This document shows, in pieces, positions 33,705-43,219 of a stretch of 64,000 nt of DNA. Where the stretch lies: NCBI GenBank assembly GCA_002256935.1, contig NCGL01000003.1, forward strand, positions 31,358 to 95,357, in the 5' to 3' direction. This DNA comes from Bdellovibrio sp. 28-41-41. Lineage in GTDB: Bacteria > Bdellovibrionota > Bdellovibrionia > Bdellovibrionales > Bdellovibrionaceae. Within the stretch, counting starts at the first letter, position 1. The number at the start of each line of letters is the position of its first letter. The position numbers were made by a program, and so were the translations under genes. Below the pieces are notes generated by a model, which had not been told where the DNA came from, searched no databases, and worked only from the letters and a program-made list of their open reading frames with translations.

Positions 33705-34832
33705 TCAACACCCGCGCGAATACCAGCTCAATACTTTCTTTTTTGTTTTAGGATCAATGTAGGGCAACCAGGCAGTGCCTAGGGGATTTGATTCATCAAC
33801 CGCGCAATGAGGCTGACTTCGCACAGTCACCTTTACCCACAGAATGCCATCCAGCCATTTCACTTCGTTGGCGGAATCGACGTCAAAATCAAGTGAGCTT
33901 TCAGATATAGATTTTAAGTTATCTGCTAGGTTGATATTTTTGCTCGATGAGGTCACGTTTGGTGGATTTAGAAAATGAATCAACGTTTTCATTCGATCCT
34001 CACTTGCTATGCTGACCATTTTATAAGGAATATCTTTTTTATTAATCCACACTGTGCGTTTGGATTCCTGTAGAACCGCTAGCTTCATGCGAACCCAATC
34101 GCCGTGTTCTTCGAAAACTAAAAGCTCTTCTTTATTTTCTGGCACACTCACAGTACCCATCTGCGTCGGTCGGCCTTCCAAATGCGCCCATGTCAACGAG
34201 GCATCCAGAATTTTTTCAGAGTTGCGATCGGGATTTCTATAAGCGACCGCCTTTCCCGGCGAAGCGCAGGTACCTTGCGTCTGAGTATCACTTATTTTTC
34301 TATACGTACACTTTGTTGCTATTTCAAAATAGGCAATCGGCAGCGACATCTGGTTGGCCTGCAAAAGTTCGTTTATGCGTTTTAGCTTAAGATTTTCAAT
34401 CTGAGTTTTAGGTATAACTAACGGCGTTTTTAAATCATCTTTTTTTAACAGAGGAACAATATCGACTTCATGACCTAACATCGCATTCTTTACGATCTCT
34501 TCTAAAGACTCATACTGCCAAGGCTGAGGCGCCGCTTCGTTTTCTTTTAGTTTCGGTGCATTCTTTTCCGCATGGCTTTTTAGTTCAGATAACGACACAC
34601 GAATTTTCTGTCCGTTCTTTTTTCTGATTTCTAGACTGTCATCTTTTTTATCAAATACGGCAAGGCCGCTGACTTCGTAATGAACCTCAGTGGATTCGTA
34701 GTCTTCAATTCTTTCGATAGCTACATTCGCCGGTTTGACTTTGTTATCCACAGGACAGGTCATAACCGACCCTGCCAGCCAACATTGAAATACGCTACCT
34801 ACAATTAAATATCCAATTTCGTGTAAAATCAT
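33705..34832 (-). CDS. SH3-like-domain protein, probably exported, unknown function
   Basis: 375 aa. The middle part (about 205-285: VAYRNPDRNSEKILDASLTW, LLVFEEHGDWVRMKL, TVWINKKDI) looks like a bacterial SH3-type domain, and the C-terminal part carries Cys and Trp residues (LWVKVTVRSQPHCAV). The N-terminus is hydrophobic and Cys-containing (YLIVGSVFQCWLAGSVMTC) but lacks positive charge and a ribosome site. Just upstream a short frame begins ATG AAA ACT and hits TGA after eight codons, so a frameshift in the signal peptide is possible. Confidence 0.55.
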   Translation of the reverse strand: MILHEIGYLIVGSVFQCWLAGSVMTCPVDNKVKPANVAIERIEDYESTEVHYEVSGLAVFDKKDDSLEIRKKNGQKIRVSLSELKSHAEKNAPKLKENEAAPQPWQYESLEEIVKNAMLGHEVDIVPLLKKDDLKTPLVIPKTQIENLKLKRINELLQANQMSLPIAYFEIATKCTYRKISDTQTQGTCASPGKAVAYRNPDRNSEKILDASLTWAHLEGRPTQMGTVSVPENKEELLVFEEHGDWVRMKLAVLQESKRTVWINKKDIPYKMVSIASEDRMKTLIHFLNPPNVTSSSKNINLADNLKSISESSLDFDVDSANEVKWLDGILWVKVTVRSQPHCAVDESNPLGTAWLPYIDPKTKKKVLSWYSRGC

Positions 34833-34932
34833 ATAGTAAAAATACTAGTTTTCATATTTTGGGTCCACTGTAAAGCTGAGGATGTCTAGGTAATTATCCC
34901 TTAGAAATTTAAGAATGCGTTAGAATTGCTAT

Positions 34933-34963
34933 TTGCCGCTTCCAGAAGTGCCTAGATTATAAT
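34933..34963 (+). promoter_or_regulatory. Possible sigma-70 promoter, short leader
   Basis: TATAAT (34958-34963) with TTGCCG 19 bases before it. Transcription would start only about 5 bases before the ATG at 34975. Confidence 0.4.
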
Positions 34964-34974
34964 ATATTTTGGGA

Positions 34975-35682
34975 ATGATTCAAAAACGCTACCCTCATGA
35001 CTTTGGCAGTTTTATTGTACGCACGGTTTCGTGTCAGATTCATTTTTTCGGAATTATCGTTGCGTCGCTCGGCCTTTATTTTATGTTAAGCACTTCGAAA
35101 TATGATGTTGGGTCCGCTCAGTTTTTCTCGATTCTAGCGTTCGGTCTGACAGCAATTTTGGTATTTGCGACCAGCACTGTTTATCACTTTCTGCATGATG
35201 GATTTCAAATCAACGCCAAGCTGGAACACATTTTAGAAAATTTTGATCACGTAGCTATCTATTTGTTTATTGCTGGCAGTTACACTCCTTTTTTGCTCGA
35301 GGCCGTGGCGCCCCCTTGGTCCAATATATTAATGGCGACCGTATGGACGATCGCGATTCTGGGAATAATGTACACGTGGACTAAAACGTGGCTACCGAAA
35401 TGGGCGCAGCACCGCTTAGTCTACACAGGTCTGTTTGTTTTGATGGGATGGCTGCTGTTATTTAGAATTAGCGAAATCGTAAACACGCTTCCTGCGCAAC
35501 CACTTATTTTCTTAATGCTCGGCGCCTGTTCCTATACGATCGGAGCTTTAGTTTACGCGTTTAAGAGACCAAACTTCAGCAAATCACTGTTTGGCTTTCA
35601 CGAGCTTTGGCATTCGTTAGTTTTAGCTGGGTTTATCTGCCATTTTGTTTCTATCACTTTACTGATGACGAAAAGTTCTTAA
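34975..35682 (+). CDS. Hemolysin-III/YqfA-type membrane protein
   Basis: About 235 aa with seven hydrophobic helices, belonging to the hemolysin III/adiponectin-receptor (PAQR-like) superfamily. Diagnostic residues include TSTVYHFLHD, DHVAIYLFIAGSYTPF and the C-terminal FHELWHSLVLAGFICHF, whose His residues bind zinc in PAQR proteins. A TTG six bases earlier is an alternative start. A physiological role is not established for bacterial members. Confidence 0.85.
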   Translation: MIQKRYPHDFGSFIVRTVSCQIHFFGIIVASLGLYFMLSTSKYDVGSAQFFSILAFGLTAILVFATSTVYHFLHDGFQINAKLEHILENFDHVAIYLFIAGSYTPFLLEAVAPPWSNILMATVWTIAILGIMYTWTKTWLPKWAQHRLVYTGLFVLMGWLLLFRISEIVNTLPAQPLIFLMLGACSYTIGALVYAFKRPNFSKSLFGFHELWHSLVLAGFICHFVSITLLMTKSS

Positions 35683-35700
35683 TCTAGTTAGAATGGGATC

Positions 35701-36915
35701 TTGAAAAACTCACCCACCCATCAAATCATCTATTTTTTCCGTAGAATTGGCCTCAGCTGCCTGAGTGGTTTTCTGGCTGGCGTGGCGTCATCTATTTTCT
35801 TAATCAGTCTTGATTGGGCCACTAGAACCCGCGATCATAATCCGTCTTTAATTTGGTTTCTCCCAATTGCAGGATTACTCATCGGCGTTTTGTACCATCG
35901 ATGGGCCGGTGAAGCTGGGCGAGGACACAATTTAATCATTGATGAAATTCATGATCCTAAAAAAATTGTTCCTGCGCGAATGGCGCCGCTCGTTTTGTTT
36001 GGTACTTTGTTGACTCATCTGTTTGGTGGCTCGGCTGGTCGCGAAGGTACTGCGGTTCAAATGGCGGCCTCGTTGTCCGATCAATTAGGTCGACTGTTTG
36101 CCATCAGCGCTAGTGAACGAAAAATTTTGTTGCAAGCTGGCGCTGGTGCCGGTTTCGGAGCTGCGATCGGCACGCCGTGGGCTGGAGTTATTTTTGGGAT
36201 GGAAGTCATCAGCATCGGACGCATACGACTGACCGCGATTCTGGAATGTACAATCGCCTCGCTGACCGCCTACCAAACGGCTATCCTATTGCACGCTCCG
36301 CATTCGCATTTTCAAATGTACACGGGTGCCCATTGGGATTTCAGTGCGATTCTTTGGAGCCTGGTTGCTGGATTTATTTTTGGATTGGCGGCTCGAGTTT
36401 TTGTCGCCCTTACTCACATCATCGAGAACGCGTTTTCGTCGTTTGTGAAACGTCCTCCACTGTATCCTTTTATTGGCGGCATAATTTTAGTTCTACTTTT
36501 TTATATCGAGCACAGTTATCGATTTGTAGGGCTAGGGATTCCTGTTATTCAAGAATCGCTGTCTTCAGCTGCGTCGTTCTTTGATCCTATTTTAAAAACT
36601 GCGTTCACGGCCCTAACCGTTGGATCTGGATTTAAAGGTGGCGAGTTTGTTCCGCTAGTTTTTATCGGAACAACATTGGGTAGTGCTTTATCTGTGATAC
36701 TTCCCGCATCGATTGAAATTTTATCACGCGTTGGGTTTGCCGCCGTATTCGCAGGCGCCTCTAATACACCGATCGCCTGCAGTATTATGGCGATAGAAAT
36801 ATTTGGTACGAGCATCATGCCTTATGCCGTAGTTGCGTGTTTTGCGAGTTACTTTGTTTCAGGACACACCGGGATTTACAAATCCCAACGAGGCCGATCC
36901 AAATATGGAAAATGA
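35701..36915 (+). CDS. CLC-family anion transporter, CLC-F-like
   Basis: 404 aa with about ten hydrophobic segments. The stretch LTHLFGGSAGREGTAVQMAA (GREGT with the gating Glu) and NLIIDEIHDPKKIVPARMAP match the CLC-F subgroup, where GREGT replaces the GREGP of chloride exchangers. GAGAGFGAAIGTPWAG and GSGFKGGEFVPLVFIG are further pore motifs. I infer fluoride/proton exchange; chloride is the alternative. The start is TTG with GGGATC before it. It overlaps the MFS gene. Confidence 0.8.
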   Translation: MKNSPTHQIIYFFRRIGLSCLSGFLAGVASSIFLISLDWATRTRDHNPSLIWFLPIAGLLIGVLYHRWAGEAGRGHNLIIDEIHDPKKIVPARMAPLVLFGTLLTHLFGGSAGREGTAVQMAASLSDQLGRLFAISASERKILLQAGAGAGFGAAIGTPWAGVIFGMEVISIGRIRLTAILECTIASLTAYQTAILLHAPHSHFQMYTGAHWDFSAILWSLVAGFIFGLAARVFVALTHIIENAFSSFVKRPPLYPFIGGIILVLLFYIEHSYRFVGLGIPVIQESLSSAASFFDPILKTAFTALTVGSGFKGGEFVPLVFIGTTLGSALSVILPASIEILSRVGFAAVFAGASNTPIACSIMAIEIFGTSIMPYAVVACFASYFVSGHTGIYKSQRGRSKYGK

Positions 36916-38101
36916 AGAAACCCTAAATCCCACCGTTGTAAAGCTAGGTTTTGTTTCCCTGCTTGCTGATATCGCCAGCGAGATGTTGTATCCCATTACA
37001 CCTATATTTTTAACGACAATCCTAGGTGCATCAATGACTTCGCTGGGTTTGATCGAAGGCGTTGCTGAAGCCATCGCCAGTCTTTTGAAAACGTATTCAG
37101 GCAGTTGGTCTGACTCGATTTCAAGGCGTAAGCCCTTTGTGGTTGTCGGATACTTTTTGGCTGCCGTTTCAAAACCATTCATTGGAATGTCGCAGTCTTG
37201 GGTTCACGTTCTGGGTGCGCGCGCTTTAGATCGCACGGGTAAAGGGATTCGGTCGGCTCCTCGAGATGCTTTGATTGCCGATTCAGTATCGTCGGCTCAT
37301 TTAGGGCGCGCGTTTGGTCTGCATCGAGCGATGGATACCACTGGTGCGGCTATTGGTCCTTTGCTTGCCATTTTTTTACTGTCGTTAAATTCTGCGGACT
37401 TGCAGTCGTTGTATTATTGGGCGATTGTGCCGGGTTTACTTTCTGTGGCCATTGTTCTGACAATCAAAGAAAAAAAAGTCGCGATCCCGACTCAAAAGAA
37501 ATTTGAAAATCCATTCAAAACTTGGAATCTGTGTGGCACAAAGTTTAAACGCTATGTTGTGGCGTGGGGCGTATTTTCGTTAGCAAATTCCAGTGACGTG
37601 TTTTTATTGATGAAAGCGAAAGACGTAGGCTTTTCTACTCAATCAGTAATACTGCTCTATTGCGTTTACAATTTGATCTATGCGCTATCGAGTCCTTATC
37701 TGGGTATTTTATCCGATCGAATAGATCGCCTTAAAATTTTAATCGGCGGCCTGTTGGTTTTCCTTTTTGTATATCTAGGTTTTGGATTCGCCACACAGAC
37801 ATGGCATTTCTGGATACTGTTTGCCGTGTATGGAATTTACATGGGTGCCACCGACGGCGTTGGCAAAGCCCTAGCTGTGGATCTTGTTCCTAAAAATTAC
37901 AAAGCCACCGGCATTGGTATTCTTGGTACCGTTTCTGGTCTGTGCACGATCGCAGCTAGTTTATTCGCAGGATTTATTTGGGATCACTTCGGATCGCAGT
38001 GGACGTTTGTCTTTGCCGCACTGGGAACTTTAGTGGCGATCAGTATGCTTTTAGTTTTACTAAACTCTAGGAACCCTGCTTCCCTCAATATTATTTATTG
38101 A
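36905..38101 (+). CDS. MFS transporter
   Basis: 398 aa from the ATG at 36905, which overlaps the CLC stop; a longer frame from 36833 would lie inside the CLC gene. Twelve hydrophobic segments. The 2-3 loop (SGSWSDSISRRKPFVVVGYF) carries the MFS motif-A pattern, and ARALDRTGKGIRSAPRDAL is characteristic of a group of uncharacterised MFS proteins. Substrate unknown. Translationally coupled to the CLC gene. Confidence 0.88.
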   Translation: MENEETLNPTVVKLGFVSLLADIASEMLYPITPIFLTTILGASMTSLGLIEGVAEAIASLLKTYSGSWSDSISRRKPFVVVGYFLAAVSKPFIGMSQSWVHVLGARALDRTGKGIRSAPRDALIADSVSSAHLGRAFGLHRAMDTTGAAIGPLLAIFLLSLNSADLQSLYYWAIVPGLLSVAIVLTIKEKKVAIPTQKKFENPFKTWNLCGTKFKRYVVAWGVFSLANSSDVFLLMKAKDVGFSTQSVILLYCVYNLIYALSSPYLGILSDRIDRLKILIGGLLVFLFVYLGFGFATQTWHFWILFAVYGIYMGATDGVGKALAVDLVPKNYKATGIGILGTVSGLCTIAASLFAGFIWDHFGSQWTFVFAALGTLVAISMLLVLLNSRNPASLNIIY

Positions 38102-38109
38102 GTAGGCAT

Positions 38110-38787
38110 TCACACAATCACTGTCGGCACTTCCAATCTGCCATCGACCAAATGAATCTGTCGGTCTGTAGCTTGAGCTAGATCAGCGTCGTGAGTCACC
38201 ATTACAATAGTTGTATTGTACTCTTTATTCACTTCCTTAAAAATATCCAGTACGAGTTTTGAATTCGCGGAATCCAGCGACCCCGTTGGTTCATCGGCGA
38301 ATAGGAATTTTGGATTCATTATCAATGAACGCGCGATGGATACCCTTTGCGACTGACCACCCGATAGTTCTTTTGGTAAATAATCCATTCGATCGCCAAG
38401 CCCCACCATTTCTAAAAGCCGAATTGCAAATGGTCGTCTTTCTTCTAGCATCCCCGCTTTACGCGCGGGCATCAAGACATTTTCCAAAGCTGACAATTCA
38501 GGCAACAAATAGTGAAACTGGAATACGAAACCGATTTTCTGGTTTCTAAGTTTATGCAGATCTTTTGACGACAAGCTTTGCACATCTTTGTCGCCGTATA
38601 AAACTTGACCACGCGTTGGCCAATCTAATGTCGATAATACGTACAACAGCGTACTTTTTCCCGAGCCCGATTTTCCCGTTAAGGAAACAAACTCGCCCTC
38701 GGCGACCTCGAAGTTTAATTCTTTTAGGATCAATGACTTCTGCACGCCTAATTCTTTATCTAAGTTAACAACTTTTAAAGCACTCAA
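38110..38787 (-). CDS. ABC transporter ATPase, LolD/MacB-like (second system)
   Basis: 225 aa. Walker A GKSGSGKST, signature LSGGQSQRVSIARSL, Walker B KFLFADEPTGSLD, H-loop VTHDAD. Clear paralogue of 19299-19961, with the same 'RNQKIGFVFQFHYLLPELSA' block. It overlaps the permease gene by 4 bases and is last in the four-gene operon starting at 42137. Confidence 0.93.
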   Translation of the reverse strand: MSALKVVNLDKELGVQKSLILKELNFEVAEGEFVSLTGKSGSGKSTLLYVLSTLDWPTRGQVLYGDKDVQSLSSKDLHKLRNQKIGFVFQFHYLLPELSALENVLMPARKAGMLEERRPFAIRLLEMVGLGDRMDYLPKELSGGQSQRVSIARSLIMNPKFLFADEPTGSLDSANSKLVLDIFKEVNKEYNTTIVMVTHDADLAQATDRQIHLVDGRLEVPTVIV

Positions 38788-40025
38788 TCAGCCCCCCTAA
38801 TAATTTCAATTGGAGATAATTTCGATGCCGAACGTGCTGGAAAGTAACTCGCCAGTAGTGCCACGACATTGGAAATTAAAATTCCGACCAGGTATATGTT
38901 CCAGCTAAAATCTAATCTAAAAACTGTGCTGCGTGGTCCACCCATCGAGACCTCACCGATGCTGATGGAAATGACATAACCAATCAGGCAACCTAAAATA
39001 CCGCCGACGAGTCCTAATATTAATCCCTGATATAAAAATAATGTGGTGATGTCGCTGGCTTCATAGCCCATGGATCTTAATATCGCGATATCTTTTCTTT
39101 TCTGAGTCACCACAATCCCTAGAATATTGTAAATACTGAAACCAGCTACCAGCATGATAATCCCGGTGATTGTATATCTAGTTACATCTTGAGTTTTAAA
39201 CATAGACAATAAATTTTCGTTAATCTGATCCCAGCTGCGTACGCGGTCTTCTGACATTATTTGCCAGCTCGAGGCGATATCTGCGGCCTGACGGAAGTCG
39301 ACTACTTTTACAAATACTTGTGAGATTTTTCCACTAGCACCGCCCAGTTTCTGTGCGTCAGATAATTGCATGTACGCAGAACCTCGGTCTCCGAATTTAT
39401 TTCCAGTCGAAAACGTTCCGACAATCTTAAATGGAACTTGCGATCCTTTCGTAGAGGTCAGAACAATATTGTCACCCACCTGTTTCGCTAGCATATTAGC
39501 CAGCTCTTGTCCGATAACAATGCGAGCGGTACCTTTACTCAGATCAAGCATGCTACCTGCGATCATATTTTCTTCAATATTGGTGACCTTGATTTGCTCT
39601 TGCGGATCAACACCTGTGACACTAACGGAATAGGTTGTTTTATTGTAGTTCACTAGTGCCGTTGTTGAATACACGCGTGACGCGGCCACCACGTTTGAAT
39701 TTGTACTTAAAAAGTCCATCCAGCCACGCGAGTTTTCAATGGCAGCCGAGGCTCGAATGCCCGATGGCGTGCGTTTCCAAATCGCCACATCAAAATCGGG
39801 AAACAAAACATCTTTGATTTCTTTTGCATCGATTTCGCGCTCGCGGGCTTGTATACGAATGTGAGGATCGCCCGAAACCATCGATGCAATCATCGAGTTT
39901 TGCGAGGCTTGAAAGAATGCTGAGATAATAATATACGCTACTGTTCCGATAAAGATCCCAAGTAGCGTGACCAGACTCTGTTTCTTTCTAGATAAAATAT
40001 GTTTTAGGGCAAGAAAAATCATCAT
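38784..40025 (-). CDS. MacB/FtsX-type ABC permease (second system)
   Basis: 413 aa, the same length and architecture as 19958-21199: TM1, a MacB_PCD periplasmic domain and a C-terminal FtsX domain. Motifs: QKRKDIAILRSMGYEASDI and the ending SASKLSPIEIIRGAD. It overlaps the adaptor gene by 4 bases. The identical length and shared motifs suggest that the two exporters come from one duplication. Confidence 0.92.
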   Translation of the reverse strand: MMIFLALKHILSRKKQSLVTLLGIFIGTVAYIIISAFFQASQNSMIASMVSGDPHIRIQAREREIDAKEIKDVLFPDFDVAIWKRTPSGIRASAAIENSRGWMDFLSTNSNVVAASRVYSTTALVNYNKTTYSVSVTGVDPQEQIKVTNIEENMIAGSMLDLSKGTARIVIGQELANMLAKQVGDNIVLTSTKGSQVPFKIVGTFSTGNKFGDRGSAYMQLSDAQKLGGASGKISQVFVKVVDFRQAADIASSWQIMSEDRVRSWDQINENLLSMFKTQDVTRYTITGIIMLVAGFSIYNILGIVVTQKRKDIAILRSMGYEASDITTLFLYQGLILGLVGGILGCLIGYVISISIGEVSMGGPRSTVFRLDFSWNIYLVGILISNVVALLASYFPARSASKLSPIEIIRGAD

Positions 40026-40846
40026 GGGCGAGGTCCTTCTGCTGGGTCCGCCGCATTAGCCGGGCCACGTTTACCGTTATCTTCGATAACGACCTCGTCA
40101 TGTTCAAACACGTCGCCTTCTTTAAGGATCAAATACTGTGAATTCTTGGCTCCGACCTTCAAAGCCACGGATTTAGTTCTACCGTCGCGCATCACTTTTA
40201 CACGACCGTCTTTATCTAAAGCACCTAATGGAATCAGGATTTGATTTCTGTGTTCTTCTAACCTAACGGCCACATCACAGGTCATGCCTTGAAGCAAAGA
40301 TATTTTTGATAGGTCTGCATCGATCGCCACTAAAAATTCGCCGTCGTTAGAATACACCGAGCGAACTTTACCTGAGATCTTTTGATCTCTGACGCCTTCG
40401 AAACTAATATCAACGATTTGTCCTGCCTTGATCAAAGGGATATTTCTTTCATCCACGCTGATTTCAATATAGTACGACGAGGTATCTACAACCGTTACGA
40501 TTACAGCTTGAGCAAACACGAGCTCGCCCTTTTCAAATGCAACTGTTGTAATCATGCCGTCAAAGGGTGCATAGATGGTTTTCAATCCTTCAAGATCGAC
40601 TAACTTGTCGCCTTTTTTCACTTGATCACCTGGACGCACATAGCGTTCGATCATTTTGGATGTGACACCCATTTTTAGATTGAACACACGTTCAGCTTTT
40701 ACAGATCCGATGGCGTAAACAGCTTCGACCAAATCGCCGCGTTTGATTTCTACAGTTCGTTTTGCGCCACTCCCGGTTTTAAATACCAGACCTAGAACAG
40801 TCGCGACAGAGATGATGGCGATTAAGATATATGTTTTCTTTTTCAT
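40022..40846 (-). CDS. Membrane-fusion (HlyD/MacA-like) adaptor (second system)
   Basis: 274 aa. N-terminal anchor (TYILIAIISVATVLGLVF), lipoyl-type segments (YVRPGDQVKKGDKLVDLE, APFDGMITTVAFEKGELV), a beta-barrel and a C-terminal Gly/Pro-rich tail (GPANAADPAEGPRP). Paralogue of 21200-21970 (both have 'GDL/I.EAVYaiGsVK'). Links the permease to the TolC-like protein encoded just upstream. Confidence 0.88.
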   Translation of the reverse strand: MKKKTYILIAIISVATVLGLVFKTGSGAKRTVEIKRGDLVEAVYAIGSVKAERVFNLKMGVTSKMIERYVRPGDQVKKGDKLVDLEGLKTIYAPFDGMITTVAFEKGELVFAQAVIVTVVDTSSYYIEISVDERNIPLIKAGQIVDISFEGVRDQKISGKVRSVYSNDGEFLVAIDADLSKISLLQGMTCDVAVRLEEHRNQILIPLGALDKDGRVKVMRDGRTKSVALKVGAKNSQYLILKEGDVFEHDEVVIEDNGKRGPANAADPAEGPRP

Positions 40847-40847
40847 A

Positions 40848-42137
40848 TTAGTCCTCTATTCCAGAAATGATGGATTCCACATCGGATGACCACAGCAGTG
40901 CGTGATAACAGTTCAATTCAAAATCCAATACGGCACGGTCATATTTCTGTAACGTTTTTTGATAGGTAATGGATGCGTTCAATACATCGCTGTAACTAGC
41001 CAGGCCACTGCGATGATCACGGCCCAATGAATCGACATTAGATTTATTCAAGGCTTTCGCATTTTTTAAAAGCTCGATTTGCTTAACATTGTTTTGAAGA
41101 TTCTGAATCAATTGAGCGCGCTCTTTTTGTAAATCATCTTTTTTCTTTTCCAGTTCGATTTCTGCAATGGCTTTCTCGGCACGGGCTTTTGATAATTCGG
41201 ACGACTTTTTCACGCTGACAGGAAACGGAATGGTTAGAACAACACCGGCGGTGTAGGTATTTTGATTAGTGTTAGTATCACTACTGTTTACAAGGTAACT
41301 GCCAGACAAATCAAGTGACGGTGAGTACGATCCTTTTTGAACTCTTATGTTATTCTCTTTGGATTGTACAGTGGCAGAAAGCGATTTCAATTCGGCTCTA
41401 GTATTAGTATCCATTTTAGCAACTAAAGATTTTGTTTGCTCGAATGAGAATGAGAACTTCTTTAGCGACACAGAGACCGCATTAGAATCTTCGTCTCTTA
41501 AAACAGCGGCGGCTTGGGCTTGGGCTAACTTCAAACTATTTTCCGATGTGGCTAGGTCAATACGGGAATTAGCAATGGTGGCCTCAAGATTAATAACTTC
41601 GTTTTGCCTAGCACTGCCGCTTTGCACGCGCGTTTTTAAATCTGTAAGATTTTTCTCGTATAGAAGAATTTCTTGTTTTTGATTCTCGATATCTTTTTGA
41701 TACTGTAGTAATTTGAAAAATAAACTCAAAGCCGATTCAGTTTCACTTTTACGCGTCTCTTGCAGTTTATAGACTTGAGCATCACGGCTATGATTGGCAG
41801 CCTCAAGGTTGTTTAAATCTTTCAGACCATTAAACAAATTTTGACTGAGATTAATTTTAGTCGAAGTACCATTGATAGTCTGATTATAAATAGGAGTCTG
41901 ACTTTGCTGATTACCAACCGTTGTGTACTGAACGGTTGCGTTCACATCTGGAAGAAAGCCAGATCGCTGCCCGTCCACGGTATCATCAAGTTTTTTAAGG
42001 TTAGCATTTTCAACCTCGATAACACGAGATTTCTCTAAGGTTTTTACCAGAAACGACTTCAACGTAAACGTTTGCGCATACGTTGAAACCACCAAGGTAG
42101 TAACTATGAGTAGGGTGGCTAAGGAGCTCGTTTTCAT
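40848..42137 (-). CDS. TolC-like outer-membrane efflux protein
   Basis: 429 aa with a signal peptide (MKTSSLATLLIVTTLVVSTYA) and two OEP repeats rich in coiled-coil helices (about 100-220 and 290-400). Asn/Gln-rich strands such as NATVQYTTVGNQQSQTPIYN lie in the beta-barrel part. First gene of the second exporter operon, 2 bases before the adaptor gene. Since the first exporter has no outer-membrane component nearby, this channel may serve both. Confidence 0.88.
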   Translation of the reverse strand: MKTSSLATLLIVTTLVVSTYAQTFTLKSFLVKTLEKSRVIEVENANLKKLDDTVDGQRSGFLPDVNATVQYTTVGNQQSQTPIYNQTINGTSTKINLSQNLFNGLKDLNNLEAANHSRDAQVYKLQETRKSETESALSLFFKLLQYQKDIENQKQEILLYEKNLTDLKTRVQSGSARQNEVINLEATIANSRIDLATSENSLKLAQAQAAAVLRDEDSNAVSVSLKKFSFSFEQTKSLVAKMDTNTRAELKSLSATVQSKENNIRVQKGSYSPSLDLSGSYLVNSSDTNTNQNTYTAGVVLTIPFPVSVKKSSELSKARAEKAIAEIELEKKKDDLQKERAQLIQNLQNNVKQIELLKNAKALNKSNVDSLGRDHRSGLASYSDVLNASITYQKTLQKYDRAVLDFELNCYHALLWSSDVESIISGIED

Positions 42138-42213
42138 GCTTTCAACATAGGACTAAATTAATGAACAAATATGGAAAGCTTTGTGCAAAAGGTCCTGTAT
42201 TATTTTGAGATGT

Positions 42214-42983
42214 CTAACTTTGGCTCGCAGAATATGATGTAAGCGGTTGACTACTTACGGCTGATTCTAAAACCTGCTCATCTGGCCGGTCGAAATTTGT
42301 CTGGCTCCAGGCCGCACTCATCACAACGATCCATGCCGACCTTTCCGTATTTCCCAATTTATGCTGAGCACATATTGAAAACAAATCTGGACCCAAATCT
42401 TCACTGTAGGTTAAATCGGAATCAAAATCAGTTTCGTCTTCAATTAATACATTCACAGCCGGCGAATATTCGATGTCTGCCAGTTTAGGATCATAGCTAT
42501 AATTTGATTTCTGCAATATTTCTAACGACTGCGGCAGCGGACTTGTAATCACGATCGTTTTAGTTTTTAATACTAGCCCTTCGTCACTTGAAATTTCCCA
42601 AAAACAATCCCGCTGCTTCAACGTCGATGCGCGGCAGTTGTATGCTATATCTAGGCCGCGGGCCAAAACCTTGGCTAACTGAATAATTCCCGTTTTACCA
42701 CAAACCGCATCCATAGTATCCGACGGAAACTCTCTGGCCACCCCTTAGTGCGTCCTCACTTGAATTCACGACTCTGATTCGCGGGCTCGCTTGATAAACT
42801 GAGCATCGTGATCAAACTTTAAATCATCTATTCGCCGTGTCGCCATACGCCACCGCAACTTTTTGATTTTTCAAGCATCAGGACTTTTCCGGACGGACTT
42901 GTTTTAAGTAAATTCTGCACCAGATTCAGGCCCGTTAGACCGGCACCGATAGTAGTAAGGTCGTACACTGGCGAATTCGACAT
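42214..42983 (-). pseudogene. Broken FAD-dependent amine oxidase (renalase-like)
   Basis: The start at 42983 gives a good FAD-binding N-terminus (YDLTTIGAGLTGLNLVQNLL, VLMLEKSKSCGG). The frame then breaks near 42849: the expected continuation RMATRRIDDLKFDHDAQFI is intact only in the shifted frame, which ends at a TGA (42766-42768). A segment of the middle is lost, and a third piece (42741-42214, CGKTGIIQLAKVLARGLDIA to WIVVMSAAWSQTNFD) carries later parts before a premature end. At least one 1-base deletion, one internal deletion and a truncated end are present. Confidence 0.85.
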
Positions 42984-43217
42984 TCTAGTTCCGTGCTTTA
43001 GTTTTCCTTGATGATGAACGTGCTTTCACCAGCGCGCAAAATCCGAGGCCTACAATTCTGTCCTCATAAAGCGCACGAATTCGTTTTCTGAAAATTAAAA
43101 CTGCCCGTTGATGGCTTCAAATGTTGTTCTATCTTCCCAGCCCCTACTCACTAAGCGATCGATGTCATCGTTCGTTAACAAATTGATATTTTCCCTTAAT
43201 GTTCTTGAGTACCCCAT
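42984..43217 (-). pseudogene. DUF2805 (TIGR03643) gene with three in-frame stops
   Basis: One frame reads NLLTNDDIDRLVSRGWEDRT, then FEAINGQF, stop, FSENEFVRFMRTEL, stop, ASDFARW, stop, KHVHHQGKLKHGTR. This matches the family pattern 'WEDRTPFEAI..QFGLSE.EVI.LMR.EL...SF..WR.RV.GR.TKH' end to end. Stops are at 43095-43097 (TAA), 43050-43052 (TAG) and 43026-43028 (TGA). It follows the ABC1 kinase gene by 2 bases and runs into the oxidase pseudogene. DUF2805 genes normally neighbour cryptochrome/photolyase-type and FAD oxidase genes. Confidence 0.85.
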
Positions 43218-43219
43218 CG

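Noticed and set aside
34744..34752. Single TTATCCACA DnaA box
   Set aside because: A lone box inside a coding region without partners is expected by chance.
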